Made by a program: the position numbers and the translations under genes. A stretch of DNA of 27,349 nucleotides from JANRLJ01 sp033762735 (GTDB lineage: Bacteria > Chloroflexota > Anaerolineae > Aggregatilineales > Phototrophicaceae), in contig JANRLJ010000079.1 of the NCBI GenBank assembly GCA_033762735.1, forward strand, positions 1 through 27,349, written 5' to 3'. Every line of letters starts with the position of its first letter. Position 1 is the stretch's first letter. This document shows positions 1 through 6,308 of the stretch, piece by piece. The notes under the pieces are model-generated. The model was not told the DNA's origin, ran no database searches, and saw only the letters and a list, made by a program, of their open reading frames with translations.

Positions 1-175
1 CCAACCGCTGACGCTAGGAGAGGGGGAGAAGACCAGGGAAGCGTGTTAAGTCCCTCTCCTTTGGGAGAGGGATTTAGGGTGAGGGCAAATGAGCCGTTGT
101 GAACTTTCATAACTCCTTTTAGAGTACCGGACAACGCTATTTAGGGTGAGGGCTATGGTTCAAGTGCGTAACGCC
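1..175 (-). repeat. Type-B composite repeat element, truncated by the window edge and interrupted
   Basis: This is a reverse-orientation copy of the element seen at 4915-5067 and 9738-9884. It shares the ggagagggggagaag block, the paired CCTCTCC/GGAGAGG hairpin (about 52-70) and the outer end ttcaagtgcgtaacgcctaa (about 158-176). It is interrupted between 87 and 138 by foreign sequence, described separately as an insertion scar. There is no coding content. It lies downstream of the MutS-like gene and its hairpin could help terminate that transcript. Confidence 0.7.
72..153. mobile_element. Insertion scar: 52 bp bounded by 15-bp direct repeats, carrying an IS end
   Basis: ATTTAGGGTGAGGGC occurs at 72-86 and again at 139-153. 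The 52 bases between end with TACCGGACAACGCT (125-138), the exact reverse complement of AGCGTTGTCCGGTA at 27213-27226 beside the transposase start at the right edge of the window. The simplest reading is a remnant terminus of the same insertion-sequence family inside a type-B repeat, with a duplicated target. A solo end left by deletion and a short non-autonomous derivative are both possible. Confidence 0.6.
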
Positions 176-197
176 TAAATATAGTGGAAGTGAGTTT

Positions 198-216
198 AAC
201 CACAGAGGACACAGAG
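198..216. repeat. Type-C intergenic word AACCACAGAGGACACAGAG
   Basis: This short word recurs in varied form at 5607-5625 and, as an inverted pair, at 24236-24303. It sits between the type-B element and the 3' end of the MutS-like gene. No coding or promoter function is visible. Confidence 0.5.
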
Positions 217-259
217 CGCACTGAGAATCGGCGCGTAAGCTTCATTGATCTGCCTCAGC

Positions 260-2104
260 TCAGACCGCCTCGTTTTCCTCGACGGGCAGGCCTTCCAGCC
301 GCATGATCTTGAGCGCGTTGGTCGTCGGGCTGGGGCCAGAACGCAGCGCATAATCGAACACCATCCGCCCGTCGTGCACTTCCTCGCGGAAATGCCGATT
401 CTCGATCTGGGGAATATCGTCCGCCAGCCGCACCAGTTCGAGGTCGTGGGTAGAAATCAGCCCCGTGCCGTTGCCGCCGACGAGGGCGCGAATATAGGCG
501 CGGCTGCCGATCAGCCGTTCGCGGTTGTTCGTCCCCCGGAAGATTTCATCAATCAGGAAAAAGAGCGGCTGTGCATCCACTTCGCGCAGCGCCAGCAGCA
601 GCGCCTTGAGCCGCCGCACTTCTGCATAAAAGTATGAGAATCCGTCCACGACCGAATCGCTCACGCGGATGCAGGCGAACGTGCGGAACAACCCGGCATG
701 AAAGCCCTCCGCCGCGACTACACCGCCTGCATAAGCCAGTTGCAGATTGACACCCAGCGTGCGCAGAAACGAGCTTTTGCCCGACATATTCGACCCGGTG
801 ATGATGACCACCCGACCAAGTGAATCGAGCGCGAAATCGTTGGTCACGCGGGTCGCGGCGGGGATCAACGGATGCCCCAGTTTCGCGCCTTTGAAGACGG
901 CGTTCGGTTCCAGCGTTGGGAAGACGTGGCCGGGATTCAGCGCGGCGAAGGTCGCCAGTGCATTGAGCGCCTCCAGTTCGTGCAGTGCGTCCAGCCAGCG
1001 GGGGAGCGCTTCGGCCAGGTCGCGCTTGCTGCGTTCCAGTTGATAGGCGAAGAACACGTCCCAGGGAAAGACCAGGTTCACCCACAGCCACAGCACCGGG
1101 TTGCGCTGGAGGCTGGCCGCCGACAGCACCCGACCCACCCGGCGAAGCTGCCGCGAAGGACGGGAATCCGCTTCAAGAAAAGGGGCACACACCTGTCGCA
1201 GGGCGGGCAGCCGCGTATGAGGCGAGGTTTCCACATAATGCAGCACGGCTTCCAGGCGGCTGAGTTCGGCACGCAGCCGCAGCGCTTCATCGAACAGCCC
1301 GCCCAGCCTGCGCCATTGCAGCACCGACACGCCGAGATAGGCCACCAGCGCGAGAATCCAGACCTGTGTGAGAAAGCCTTCTGTGACGAGGCGCGAGAGG
1401 AGAAACAGCCCGACATGCAGCGCGGCCAGCGGCAGCAGCAGCGACAGCGTCCCCCGCAGGACGCTGACTCGATCAGCAGGCTGTGCTTCCAGCCAGCGCA
1501 GCAGCCGTATTCCGTCAAACTGTTCTCGGAGACCGATGGACACCATCCGGGCAGAAAGGGTGAGCTTATCGCGGAAGGTGTCGAGCGGAATCAGTGTGCG
1601 CAGAACGGTCTGCCGCCGCTGGATGGTGGGCAGATCAGGGCGCGTCGTCAGCAGCCAGTCGGCGAGGCGTTCGCTGCCTCCCTGTGAGATGGCCGTATCC
1701 AGCAGGTGATGCACGGAGCGTTCCCCGATCATATCGAGATCGAGTGCGAAGGGATGCTCCGGCGGGAAGTCCTCAACCGTCGGTCGCGGCAGCCGCTCCC
1801 AGTCCAGCCGCAGCCGCGCAAGGTGTTCGGCTTTGATCTGCTTCCACAGGCTGAAGCGCTGGATGGCGGTTTTGATCTGCCCATGCGCCCGCGCCACGCC
1901 GACGAAAATCGCCAGAAACAGCACCGCCGCCAGCAGGCCGAGGCGGTTCTCCAGCGAGGCCGCCGCAAAGCTGATGACCGCGCCGACCAGGAACACGCTC
2001 AAGCGCCAGCGCGTAAACTGATCGCTGCGCTGGTAAAGCTCACGCAGGCGACGGTCGAGCCGTTGAAGCTGGTTTTCGAGGGCTGTTTCCTTATTCAAAG
2101 CCAA
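260..2104 (-). CDS. Membrane-anchored MutS-like ATPase
   Basis: A 614-residue protein whose C-terminal half is a MutS-type ATPase domain: Walker A GSNMSGKSSF near residues 437-446, Walker B LFFLIDEIFRGT near 514-525, and the STHD switch near 551. In MutS proteins this domain dimerises and couples ATP hydrolysis to DNA binding. There is no N-terminal mismatch-recognition domain and no Smr or KOW domain, so it is neither MutS1 nor canonical MutS2. Instead there are hydrophobic segments at about 34-75, 222-262 and 338-355, which suggest membrane attachment. The start codon is TTG, preceded by AAAAGG at a suitable distance; no closer ATG exists. Similar membrane-associated MutS-domain proteins are known from genomes but their role is not settled. 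It appears to be monocistronic, 174 bp downstream of cysM and separated from it by a terminator. The family call is firm; the function is unknown. Confidence 0.85.
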   Translation of the reverse strand: MALNKETALENQLQRLDRRLRELYQRSDQFTRWRLSVFLVGAVISFAAASLENRLGLLAAVLFLAIFVGVARAHGQIKTAIQRFSLWKQIKAEHLARLRLDWERLPRPTVEDFPPEHPFALDLDMIGERSVHHLLDTAISQGGSERLADWLLTTRPDLPTIQRRQTVLRTLIPLDTFRDKLTLSARMVSIGLREQFDGIRLLRWLEAQPADRVSVLRGTLSLLLPLAALHVGLFLLSRLVTEGFLTQVWILALVAYLGVSVLQWRRLGGLFDEALRLRAELSRLEAVLHYVETSPHTRLPALRQVCAPFLEADSRPSRQLRRVGRVLSAASLQRNPVLWLWVNLVFPWDVFFAYQLERSKRDLAEALPRWLDALHELEALNALATFAALNPGHVFPTLEPNAVFKGAKLGHPLIPAATRVTNDFALDSLGRVVIITGSNMSGKSSFLRTLGVNLQLAYAGGVVAAEGFHAGLFRTFACIRVSDSVVDGFSYFYAEVRRLKALLLALREVDAQPLFFLIDEIFRGTNNRERLIGSRAYIRALVGGNGTGLISTHDLELVRLADDIPQIENRHFREEVHDGRMVFDYALRSGPSPTTNALKIMRLEGLPVEENEAV

Positions 2105-2215
2105 TCTGCCTTTTCAGAACCTTTGCATCCCTATTATGACATTTTACAGGGGGTGAATGTAGCCTCACTGCTGCGGCGGACGAGGCAGGGTACAAGCGGG
2201 GCAGGTCTGCCGGAA

Positions 2216-2247
2216 TCAAAACAGCCCGGTTCAATGACCGAGCTGCT
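2216..2247 (-). terminator. Intrinsic terminator after cysM
   Basis: Read on the minus strand, AGCTCGGT and ACCGGGCT pair over 8 bp around a CATTGA loop and are followed by GTTTTG. It starts about 30 bases past the cysM stop codon. It separates cysM from the MutS-like gene. Confidence 0.7.
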
Positions 2248-2278
2248 GTTGATATGTTTGCTGTGCTGTCATCTCCGC

Positions 2279-3247
2279 TCAGCGCGTCCAGAATCCTTCG
2301 CTGAGATATTTGTAAGCGTTATCAGGGAACAGGGTGACGACAACGCCTGCTTCGCCCCGTGCGGCGATGGCCTCCGCTACTTTCAGCGTCCCGACCATCG
2401 CGCCCGCCGCGCTGATGCCGACCAGATAGCCTTCTTCCCGTGCCAGCCGCCGCGCCATCTCATGTGTTTCTTCGGTGCGCACCGGGAAATCTTCATCGGC
2501 CAATGATTCGCTGTAAATGCCGGGTTTGATGGCCGTTGCCATGTGCTTCCAGCCTTCCAGCCCATGAAATGGCCCATCCGGTTGCAGGGAGATGACGTGA
2601 ATGTCAGGATTGAATTCCTTGAGGCGGCGGCTCGTCCCCATGAACGTCCCGCTCGTGCCCAGCCCGGCGACAAAGTGCGTCACCTTGCCATGCGTCTGGT
2701 TCCAGATTTCCACGCCCGTCGTGTTGTAGTGTGCTTGCCAGTTGGCCGGATTGTTGTACTGATCGGCGTAGTAGTAGCGGTCAGGCTCCTTCGCGGCCAG
2801 TTCGCGCACGGCCAGAATCGCACCGTCGCTGCCTTCCAGCGGGTCGGTCAGCACCAGTTCCGCCCCATACGCCCGCAGGATGGCGATGCGTTCGGGGCTG
2901 GCGTTGGCGGGCAGGAACAGCTTTACGCCGTAGCCTTTGGCCGCGCCGATCATGGCATAGGCGATGCCGGTATTGCCGCTGGTGCTGTCCAGGATAATCT
3001 TGCCCGGACGCAGATCGCCGCGCAGTTCGGCCTCGCGGATGATGTTGAGCGCGGCGCGATCCTTCACGCTGCCGCCGGGGTTGGCCCATTCGGCCTTCGC
3101 ATAGATTTTCACATTTTCCGGCAGATGGGCAGTAATGCGGCGGAAGCCGAGCAGCGGCGTGTTGCCGACCTGCCGTTCGATGGTGGTCGCCGGGATGGTC
3201 TCCGTGCGGAGTTGCACGTCATAGTCGTAGTTTCGCAGTGCGGTCAT
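2279..3247 (-). CDS. cysM: Cysteine synthase, CysM type (PLP-dependent)
   Basis: A 322-residue fold-type II PLP enzyme making L-cysteine from an activated serine and a sulfur donor in the cytosol. The PLP lysine is K62 in the NPGGSVKDRAAL motif; STSGNTG (88-94) is the substrate loop, and the glycine-rich phosphate cup is GLGTSGTFMGT. Long stretches resemble E. coli CysM more than CysK: NNPANWQAHYNTTGVEIW and the PGIYSESLADE region match in pattern. Whether it uses O-acetylserine or O-phosphoserine, sulfide, thiosulfate or a carrier thiocarboxylate cannot be read here. The ATG at 3247 has only a weak upstream ribosome site. The gene stands alone, about 110 bp below a leader with a Cys-codon reading frame and terminator, so expression is probably controlled by charged tRNA-Cys through attenuation. 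Confidence 0.9.
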   Translation of the reverse strand: MTALRNYDYDVQLRTETIPATTIERQVGNTPLLGFRRITAHLPENVKIYAKAEWANPGGSVKDRAALNIIREAELRGDLRPGKIILDSTSGNTGIAYAMIGAAKGYGVKLFLPANASPERIAILRAYGAELVLTDPLEGSDGAILAVRELAAKEPDRYYYADQYNNPANWQAHYNTTGVEIWNQTHGKVTHFVAGLGTSGTFMGTSRRLKEFNPDIHVISLQPDGPFHGLEGWKHMATAIKPGIYSESLADEDFPVRTEETHEMARRLAREEGYLVGISAAGAMVGTLKVAEAIAARGEAGVVVTLFPDNAYKYLSEGFWTR

Positions 3248-3354
3248 TGTTAGCGTTCAGCCTTTAGCAGTTAGCGCTTCACAGGTCGGGTTCGGAATAT
3301 CAGGATCGGCTGAGGGCTGATCGCTGACAGCTAAATAAAAAGCCAGCAAGCAAC

Positions 3355-3396
3355 AAAAAAGCGCGGCAAAATCCCATGCTTGGGACGTTGCCACGC
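3355..3396 (-). terminator. Intrinsic terminator in the cysM leader (attenuator)
   Basis: On the minus strand GCGTGGCAA (plus 3388-3396) pairs with TTGCCGCGC (3361-3369) over nine positions with one G-T pair. An inner TCCCA/TGGGA stem closes on AGCA, and a run of six T (3355-3360) follows at once. It lies between the promoter and cysM, so it must be read through for expression. Its 5' arm is also complementary to the end of the upstream reading frame, as expected of an attenuator. Confidence 0.85.
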
Positions 3397-3440
3397 TCGT
3401 TCAGTCGCCTACCGGCTCAAAAATTCTAGCGTCGGTTCAG

Positions 3441-3492
3441 GTCGTCTCTGGTCGGCTGGGTGGTTAACGCCCCGCTTGCCTACAGAGACAAC
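3441..3492 (-). promoter_or_regulatory. Leader hairpin overlapping the Cys codons
   Basis: On the minus strand GTTGTCTCTG (plus 3483-3492) and CAGAGACGAC (3441-3450) form a 10-bp stem with one G-T pair. The 5' arm is the Cys-codon run of the leader reading frame, so a translating or stalled ribosome would melt it. The loop holds CGTTAACCAC (3460-3469), which contains the leader stop codon and can pair with terminator arm GTGGCAACG (3386-3394) through CGTT/AACG and CCAC/GTGG. Confidence 0.65.
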
Positions 3493-3511
3493 AACAAAGT
3501 GCGCGATTCAT
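3464..3511 (-). CDS. Cys-rich leader peptide (MNRALCCCLCRQAGR)
   Basis: This 15-codon frame starts about 27 bases after the predicted transcription start of the cysM leader and ends in TAA. Codons 6, 7, 8 and 10 are all TGT (Cys): four Cys in five codons directly upstream of a cysteine biosynthesis gene and an intrinsic terminator. This is the classic layout of an amino-acid attenuation leader, in which ribosome stalling at codons for the scarce amino acid selects an antiterminator fold. The ribosome site is modest: AGGA about 9 bases upstream of the ATG and AGAG closer in. The frame is too short for ordinary gene finders. Cys-rich leaders controlling cysteine genes are known from actinobacteria; I know of no described case in a bacterium like this one. 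Chance is possible but the position argues against it. Confidence 0.8.
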   Translation of the reverse strand: MNRALCCCLCRQAGR

Positions 3512-3544
3512 CACTCTAAAATCCTGATGATAATGGTTGATGAG

Positions 3545-3573
3545 AGTGTAGCGAAGTCGGTAAGGGCTGTCAA
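3545..3573 (-). promoter_or_regulatory. Sigma-70-type promoter of the cysM leader
   Basis: On the minus strand, a perfect -35 TTGACA (plus 3568-3573), a 17-base spacer and a -10 TACACT (3545-3550). The expected start of transcription is near 3538. The same -35 box and 17-base spacing occur in front of the B12 riboswitch. Confidence 0.75.
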
Positions 3574-3678
3574 TGCAGCGCGACACTCGTTAAAGAGACG
3601 TTCATGGTTCTTAGAACCTTACCTTAGTAGAAAGAGATTTTCACCGACTTGACCGAGGAACTCCGCACGAGGCTGCGC

Positions 3679-3684
3679 TATAAT
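3679..3684 (+). promoter_or_regulatory. Candidate -10 box TATAAT
   Basis: A consensus -10 hexamer lies 35 bases upstream of the chosen ATG of the SH3/SGNH-like gene. A TTGACC is present at 3649-3654 but the spacing (24) is too long, so the -35 element is uncertain. If used, transcription starts near 3691, excluding the upstream ATG at 3683 as a start. Confidence 0.45.
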
Positions 3685-3718
3685 GCGGCGTGTGGATAAG
3701 AAGCTCGAACAGGACCGT

Positions 3719-4918
3719 ATGACCCGACCCTATCTGCGTGTGGTGGTACTCATTTGTCTCCCTTTCCTGCTGGCCGCCGCGTTCATCGCCGCCAGCCGCG
3801 CCCAGGAAGCAACCCCCGAATCCACCCCACAGGCACAGCCGCTCCTGCCCCGCGCAACGCCCCAGCGCCCCAGCGTCGCCATCGACACGGTGCTGATGGA
3901 AGGCACAGAAATCCGGCTCGGCCCCGGCCACACCTACGCGCCGATTCAGATGTTCCCCAACGGCACCGAAATCACGATCACCGCCCGCAACCGCGTGGGT
4001 AACTGGCTGGAAGTGCGGACGACCACCGCCAGCAATACGGTGGTTTCAGGCTGGGTGCTCACGGGCTATGTCGTGATGGAGGGAATCCACCTGAGCGCCA
4101 TTACCGTGCGCGATATGCCCGATGCGGATGTGGCTGCCGTAACCAATCCCAATCTGGCGCGGCTGTATATGGTTCCGGTCGTCCCGGCGATTGACGAGGC
4201 GATGCGGGCGGTGTTCACGCGGGGACAGGCGGCGGGCAACAACGCGGGGGTGGTCGTCAAGGTGGGCGACAGCAACAGCGCCAACCGCTATTACCTCACG
4301 CCGATCAACACGTCCCCGGTCGATCTCGGCCCGTATGATTTCCTGCTGGATACGGTGCTCTTCTTCGCGCCCGCGCTGCCGCAGGAGCACGTCACGGCAC
4401 GAGTCGGCCTGAACGCCTATTCGCTGTTCGACCCGTCCTGGGGCACGGCGCAGTGCCAGTCTGGGGAGACACCGCTGGCGTGTGAATATCGCCTGCACCG
4501 TCCATCCGTTGCGATTGTGATGTTCGGCCCGAACGACATCCGGGCGCTGAATTCCGAACGCTGGCGCGACCAGATGGAACGGCTGGTGGAAGAATCGCTG
4601 GCCGCAGGCGTGATTCCAGTGCTGACGACGTTCAGCAGCCTGGAATCTGACCCTGATCTCGCACAGCAGGCGCTCCGCTTTAACCTGATTCTGGTCGAGG
4701 TCGCCAATCAGTACGATGTGCCGCTGATTAACCTGTGGTCGGCGGCGCGGTCGCTGCCCAATTTTGGCATCGGCGGCGACGGTGTTCACATGACGGTCGG
4801 CGGCGGGCGTGTCAATTTCACCGAGGGGCAGGAGGCGCGTTTCGGCGTGAGCCTGCAAAATCTGCTGGTGCTGTATACCCTGGACGAACTGCGCCGCGTG
4901 GTGATCGACCAGGGGTAA
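3719..4918 (+). CDS. Secreted protein: bacterial SH3-like domain plus SGNH/GDSL-like hydrolase domain
   Basis: A 399-residue exported protein. Residues 1-28 form a signal peptide (hydrophobic core LRVVVLICLPFLLAAAFIAA, then SRAQ), followed by a Pro/Thr/Gln-rich linker. An SH3-like domain with the GTEIRLGPGHTYAPI and GNWLEV...GWVLTGYV pattern spans about 55-125. The C-terminal half resembles SGNH hydrolases: GDSNS near residue 183 (nucleophile block), GPNDIRAL near 270 (Asn block) and DGVHMT near 353 (Asp/His pair). Such enzymes deacylate lipids, polysaccharides or peptidoglycan; the substrate here is unknown. The ATG at 3719 was chosen because it has AGGA upstream, begins the signal peptide and lies after a TATAAT box; a start at 3683 would put charged residues before the signal and fall in the -10 box. 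A type-B repeat follows the gene. Confidence 0.8.
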   Translation: MTRPYLRVVVLICLPFLLAAAFIAASRAQEATPESTPQAQPLLPRATPQRPSVAIDTVLMEGTEIRLGPGHTYAPIQMFPNGTEITITARNRVGNWLEVRTTTASNTVVSGWVLTGYVVMEGIHLSAITVRDMPDADVAAVTNPNLARLYMVPVVPAIDEAMRAVFTRGQAAGNNAGVVVKVGDSNSANRYYLTPINTSPVDLGPYDFLLDTVLFFAPALPQEHVTARVGLNAYSLFDPSWGTAQCQSGETPLACEYRLHRPSVAIVMFGPNDIRALNSERWRDQMERLVEESLAAGVIPVLTTFSSLESDPDLAQQALRFNLILVEVANQYDVPLINLWSAARSLPNFGIGGDGVHMTVGGGRVNFTEGQEARFGVSLQNLLVLYTLDELRRVVIDQG

Positions 4919-5067
4919 CCGTTACGCCCTCACCCCAAACCCCTCTCCCAAAGGAGAGGGGCTTATCGCATCGGAGCGCCTTCTCCCCCTCTCCTAGCGC
5001 CAGCAGTCGGGAGAGGGGGCGCGAACTTGTTCGCGTGGGGGGTAAGGGCAACTGCGTAAGTCCTAAC
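4915..5067 (+). repeat. Type-B composite repeat element
   Basis: The unit runs from GTTACG...CCCTCACCCC through a CCCCTCTCC/GGAGAGGGG hairpin (about 4940-4964), a second CCCCCTCTCC/GGGAGAGGGGG hairpin (about 4985-5020), to GGGCAACTGCGTAAGTCCTAA. It closely matches 9738-9884. It fills the whole spacer between the SGNH-like gene and the lipoprotein gene; the first hairpin directly follows the stop codon and may act as a 3' end. Confidence 0.75.
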
Positions 5068-5089
5068 AAATCAATCAGGAGAAAGTTTC

Positions 5090-5587
5090 ATGCGAAAACT
5101 GATGATACTGTTTGTGTTGATGCTGGCACTGCTCATGCTGGCAGGCTGTGGAGGTACAACGGACTCTGACAGCGACGAAGCCAATGATGCCGAAGACGCT
5201 CGCGTCCTGACCGAAGCAGCAGGCGCAGCCGATGATGAAGAGGCCGACTCCAGCGAAGGCGTGGCAGACGATGCAGCGGCGGCGGTCGAGGCCTTCTGGG
5301 AAGCGAAAGTCGCCAGCGATGCCGACACCCTGGCCGGGCTGATCTGCGCCGAACGCGAGGGCGAACTCGAGATGCAGGCCGCCTCATTCGCCTCGGTGGA
5401 AGCCTCGCTGGAAGGCATGGCCTGTGTCCGTGCAGGCGATGAAGGCGATGACGCAATTGTCACCTGCGAGGGGCATGTGGCCGCGCTCTATGGCACGGAA
5501 ACGCGCGAAATTCCGCTCGGCACCTCCCGCGCCCGCGAGGAAGACGGCGAATGGAAATGGTGCGGTGAGGCGGAGACGGCGGAATAG
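5090..5587 (+). CDS. Small acidic lipoprotein
   Basis: A 165-residue protein with a lipoprotein signal: MRKLMILFVLMLALLMLAGC, lipobox LAGC with the lipidated Cys at 20. A very acidic low-complexity stretch (about 21-65, rich in Asp, Glu, Ala) probably serves as a tether. A small C-terminal domain (about 65-160) contains three Cys (ICAERE, MACVRAGDEG, VTCEGH) and a WKWCGE ending. Its layout, with AVEAFWEAKVASDADTLAGL, resembles NTF2/DUF4878-like lipoprotein domains, but I do not claim the family. The ATG is well placed behind AGGAGAAAG. It shows the organism uses lipid anchoring, which matters because BtuF in this window has no lipobox. Function unknown. Confidence 0.8.
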   Translation: MRKLMILFVLMLALLMLAGCGGTTDSDSDEANDAEDARVLTEAAGAADDEEADSSEGVADDAAAAVEAFWEAKVASDADTLAGLICAEREGELEMQAASFASVEASLEGMACVRAGDEGDDAIVTCEGHVAALYGTETREIPLGTSRAREEDGEWKWCGEAETAE

Positions 5588-5606
5588 CATCTGAGAAAAG
5601 CGGTTG

Positions 5607-5625
5607 AACCGCAGAGACGCAGAGG
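5607..5625. repeat. Type-C intergenic word AACCGCAGAGACGCAGAGG
   Basis: A variant of the word at 198-216. It lies just after the lipoprotein stop codon in the spacer between converging genes (5588-5729), which otherwise holds only the palindromic type-B core. Confidence 0.45.
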
Positions 5626-5642
5626 TAAGCCTTTTACAATAG

Positions 5643-5707
5643 TCCTCACCCCCAACCCCCTCTCCATGGCAATGGAGAGGGGAGTCGCGTCAGCGACGGG
5701 GTGAGGA
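5643..5707. repeat. Type-B repeat core with perfect CCCCTCTCCAT/ATGGAGAGGGG hairpin
   Basis: A central 11-bp perfect stem closes on GGCA. A small GTCGC/GCGAC stem lies beside it, and outer CCTCACCCC/GGGGTGAGG arms pair across both, giving a cloverleaf-like fold on either strand. It sits between the lipoprotein gene (+) and cobU (-), which converge on it. It could act as a bidirectional mRNA 3' end, but it has no long T-run. Confidence 0.6.
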
Positions 5708-5729
5708 TTGGCAAGAAAATTACCTGAGG

Positions 5730-6308
5730 TTATTTGGATGAAGACTCCGTGCGCTCGGTGGGAGCGCCTTTGAGATGCCAGGGCAGGCCGGCGACCAGCA
5801 GCACGACCTGATGGGCCTGTGACGCAAGGCGCTGGTTGGCGCGTCCGAGCGCATCGCGGAACAGGTTGCCCAGCCGAGTCGGCGGCACAACGCCCATGCC
5901 GACCTCGTTGCTCACGATCAGCCATGAGGCGGATGAGGTCGCATAAGTATTCAGCAGCGCGTCCACTTCGGCAAGCACAGCCTCATTTACCGCGTCCTGA
6001 TCGGCGTCTTCGGGCAGGCTGAGCAGCACGTTCGAGGCCAGCAGCGTCAGGCAGTCGATCACGACGGTATCATAAGGCTGCGGCTGCGCCCGGATTGCAT
6101 CCACGACATTCAGCGGCGCTTCCAGCGTGTGCCAGTGGGCGGGGCGGTCACTGCGGTGGCGGGCGATGCGCTGGCGCATGTCGTCGTCATAGGCCTGCGC
6201 CGTCGCCACGAACAGCACCTCCCGCCCATGCTGCTGCGCCCAGTCCTGGGCATAGGTGCTTTTCCCACTGCGCGCCCCACCCAGCACAAACATCAACTGC
6301 CTGTCCAT
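5730..6308 (-). CDS. cobU: Adenosylcobinamide kinase / adenosylcobinamide-phosphate guanylyltransferase
   Basis: A 192-residue cytosolic enzyme that phosphorylates adenosylcobinamide and then adds GMP, giving adenosylcobinamide-GDP for CobS. Signatures: P-loop GGARSGKS (10-17), RIARHRSDRP with H51 at the position of the guanylylated His of CobU, VVIDCLTLLASN, and the NEVGMGVVP...FRD.LGR.NQ motif. The ATG at 6308 places the P-loop at the usual distance from the N-terminus and overlaps the end of cobS by 16 bases; an ATG nine codons upstream is possible. It is the last gene of the B12 cluster. The C-terminus (TERTESSSK) is a little longer than usual. Length fits the family. Confidence 0.93.
   Translation of the reverse strand: MDRQLMFVLGGARSGKSTYAQDWAQQHGREVLFVATAQAYDDDMRQRIARHRSDRPAHWHTLEAPLNVVDAIRAQPQPYDTVVIDCLTLLASNVLLSLPEDADQDAVNEAVLAEVDALLNTYATSSASWLIVSNEVGMGVVPPTRLGNLFRDALGRANQRLASQAHQVVLLVAGLPWHLKGAPTERTESSSK

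Noticed and set aside
872..1687. Long open frames on the strand opposite the MutS-like gene (likewise opposite cysM, the cobT-btuF genes, the chaperone and others)
   Set aside because: They are opposite-strand shadows in GC-rich coding DNA, with Arg/Gln/His-rich translations, no recognisable domain and no ribosome site.
3355..3410. T-box riboswitch in the cysM leader (AACGAGCGTGGCAACG resembles the T-box motif and overlaps the terminator)
   Set aside because: The tRNA-Cys discriminator base is U, which would call for TGGA, whereas this has TGGC; no Stem I or specifier loop was found, the leader is too short, and the Cys-codon reading frame explains the layout better.
3380..3652. A 90-residue plus-strand frame in the cysM leader region
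   Set aside because: It covers the promoter, leader peptide and terminator of the opposite strand and has no recognisable domain or ribosome site.
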